Of a DNA stretch of 64,000 nt, positions 62,078 through 64,000 are shown in pieces. Position 1 is the first letter of the stretch, and the number at the start of each line of letters is the position of its first letter. The notes beneath the pieces are model-generated. The model saw nothing but the letters and a program-made list of their open reading frames with translations, ran no database searches and was not told the DNA's origin. Source of the stretch: Salminus brasiliensis (taxonomy: Eukaryota; Chordata; Actinopteri; Characiformes; Bryconidae); NCBI RefSeq assembly GCF_030463535.1, contig NC_132896.1, positions 27,443,209 through 27,507,208 on the forward strand, in the 5' to 3' direction. The translations under genes and the position numbers were made by a program.

Positions 62078-62240
62078 GTTAACCCCTTAAACATGCTGTG
62101 GGCAGCAGATGGGCCCAAAGTGTTATTACAAACTTCTGTTACCAAAGAATAGCCCCAGCAGTTAGTACAGAAGCCCCTGTAGTTACTGAATAATAATACA
62201 CCTTAGTGTGTGATAAGGCTTTTATCTGCATTGAGGGGTT
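62078..62240 (+). repeat. interspersed repeat family R (copy 2)
   Basis: AACCCCTTAAACATGCTGTG G, GTTATTACAAACTTCTGTTA CC, ATAGCCCCAGCAGTTAGTAC and CTGTAGTTACTGAAT match the copy at 22281-22420. Confidence 0.7.
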
Positions 62241-62784
62241 AAATAAGATCAGATGACATTGAATAGATTGTTAATACACACAAATACATCAGACAGGCTC
62301 ATATGAAATCCTTAAGCGTTGAAATCAGATGTGAAATGTAGTTGTTTCAGGTGAAACTACACAAGGCAAGATAAACATCGTCCAATACCGATAAACGATA
62401 TCCAGAATGGCTTAATCATTCTCTCGGAATATCCAAAACTAGTGACGATATACCCCCAATTCAAGACACCCAATAACCCTAGTACAACAATACACAATTC
62501 CTGAGTGTAGAGCTTACTAACCTGCTGTTACTGCTGTTCGGAAGAGTTCGTTCCACTTCCTTGGTGCCAGGACAGAGAATAATCTGGGTGTGTGTGTCTT
62601 CCATGCGTCCATTCTTCTTCTTTAAAAACTGCTTTAAAGCAGCATTATGTAGCATTTTCACCTGTAATAAGGGGGTTAGCGCCGCGGTTGTTACTACTCT
62701 AAGTTCATCAGGATAATGCTTGCGAGAACTGCTGCGAGTCATGTTTGTGTAGAATATTACTGCTTTCAGTTCCGGTTCTGAAAT

Positions 62785-62880
62785 CTCTCAGCTTGTAAAA
62801 ATACATGTGTAAAGCGTGCCCAACTGTAGGGGGAGCCCAGGAGCAAGAAATGCCCATTCTTGCATAAAGCTGCTTTAAAA
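62785..62880 (+). repeat. interspersed repeat family P (copy 2)
   Basis: TCTCTCAGCTTGTAAAAATA and GTAGGGGGAGCCCAGGAGCA AGAAATGCCCATT are the reverse complement of the copy at 37895-38010. Confidence 0.65.
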
Positions 62881-64000
62881 AGTATTAAAATTAGCTGTGC
62901 ATCTAAAAGTAGGCTGTCATCCTGAAATTACCGAAATGCTCCACTACCCCACAGGACGAATCTCACAGCTAAGAAAACCACATCACACAGCAGGAGTGTG
63001 TGCTACTTCAGGATAGATTTGTTGCAAAATTGGATCTGATCTAGCATTGGATTTTTGCTGATATTGGCCCAATACTTGAACCTGAATATGTAATGAATAG
63101 GTATCCATGCTTTCTATATGTAACATATAGAAAGCTAATCCCATCTTTAGCCTGCTGCTAATGCGACATCATTGGACAGCTAAACACACCTGGATTAGAA
63201 CACTAACTTACTTTCCTTAAATGATTCTTTACCCCTTATAAAGCCTATGGACCACCGACGGGTAGCCCCACCAGTTTCTATAGATGTTGACTGCATGATT
63301 CATTACAGAGAGTGTAATTCATCCTGTTTAGTTGGATGGAGTCACTGTACTTAGTACGGGGGAGTATTTGGATAGCTTTTTTAAGAATCTGTTGCTAATA
63401 ATGCGTTTTGTCTGCATGTTAAAATGTCATGTATTGTCATAATATCTTCAAATATCATGATACGACATGTTTGCCATACCGACCAGCCCTACTCTACATA
63501 TTATGTGCATATTGTACAATAGCGCTGTACTAGTACAGGGTTAATCCCAAGCCTGTCTTTGTTAATGCAGAAGCGAGCAGCACTAAAACTAAAAGGGGCC
63601 GATGGGACTGAGGCTTTGAAAGCCTGCAAGATGGCGTGATCTAAACTGGGTTAGTGGATCGCACCAGCATGAAGCACTGGATCCTACAGGACAGAGCTTC
63701 ATGCCGGTTTAGGTTTCACCTCTGCTTGTTTGCTCCCGTCCCATCTCACCTCAGCTCAGTGCACACTGCTCAGGGAGAGTTTTGACTATCAAGACTTTTT
63801 GTTAATTGGCCTTATGAGCGCTTATGAGCTGTTGTGCAAGCTGGCTCGCTTATGTATGCTTGGACAGTGATTGGACTGCACCTAGCAACTGCTAAACAGC
63901 ATGCAGCTGCATTTGTCTTCAAGTCTGAAATGTATTCATTTTTTATTTGAGGGTCAAAATCAAGAGGTGGTTTTGCAGTGGCTGATTTGTTCCTTGAAGG
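62881..64000 (+). other. LIMCH1-like intron 1, right end of window
   Basis: A short piece of repeat family R (63230-63280, CCTTATAAAGCCTATGGACC ACC). Otherwise nothing recognisable; no exon found before the window ends. Confidence 0.5.

Overview
The window is nuclear DNA of a teleost fish. The evidence is vertebrate split genes with GT-AG introns, abundant CA/GA/TA microsatellites, several Tc1-like transposon relics of the kinds common in fish, small non-autonomous DNA transposons (MITEs) and tRNA-derived SINEs. The repeat types look like those of an otophysan fish such as a characiform, but this is recollection, not a search.

Four protein-coding genes can be supported. (1) Positions 102-2897, plus strand: the last three coding exons of ltc4s (leukotriene C4 synthase, a four-helix MAPEG membrane enzyme); exons 1-2 lie left of the window. 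(2) Positions 32314-47788, plus strand: a complete four-exon pcdh12 (protocadherin-12), predicted 1155 residues, with a signal peptide, six cadherin repeats, one membrane span and a long cytoplasmic tail; the 3' UTR runs to a poly(A) signal at 49443. (3) Positions 50749-52083, minus strand (non-coding first exon near 53823): a 256-residue membrane-anchored O-methyltransferase homologue of the TOMT/COMT family, tail to tail with pcdh12. (4) Positions 56842-56958, plus strand: the first coding exon of a LIMCH1-like gene behind a CpG-rich promoter, divergent from gene 3; the rest of the window is its first intron. The genes do not form a pathway; they are neighbours on a chromosome.

Region by region: 1-3.5 kb is the ltc4s 3' half with two Tc1 relics. 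3.5-31.5 kb is a gene desert of repeats, including a 68-bp palindromic-unit tandem array (20.9-21.6 kb) and a 4.25-kb minisatellite (23.4-27.7 kb) with a 375-bp higher-order repeat. 31.6-49.5 kb is pcdh12; its introns carry a SINE, MITEs, a third Tc1 relic and a 300-bp GA tract. 49.5-54 kb is the methyltransferase gene, whose middle intron is mostly a MITE. 54-64 kb is the LIMCH1-like promoter, first exon and intron 1, with a local triplication and more MITE copies.

I found no certain new biological system. The most notable observations are the methyltransferase that lacks expected catalytic residues, a MITE family (nine copies) carrying a conserved TATA-box-like core, the minisatellite with its higher-order structure, and a microsatellite acting as the polypyrimidine tract of an ltc4s splice acceptor.
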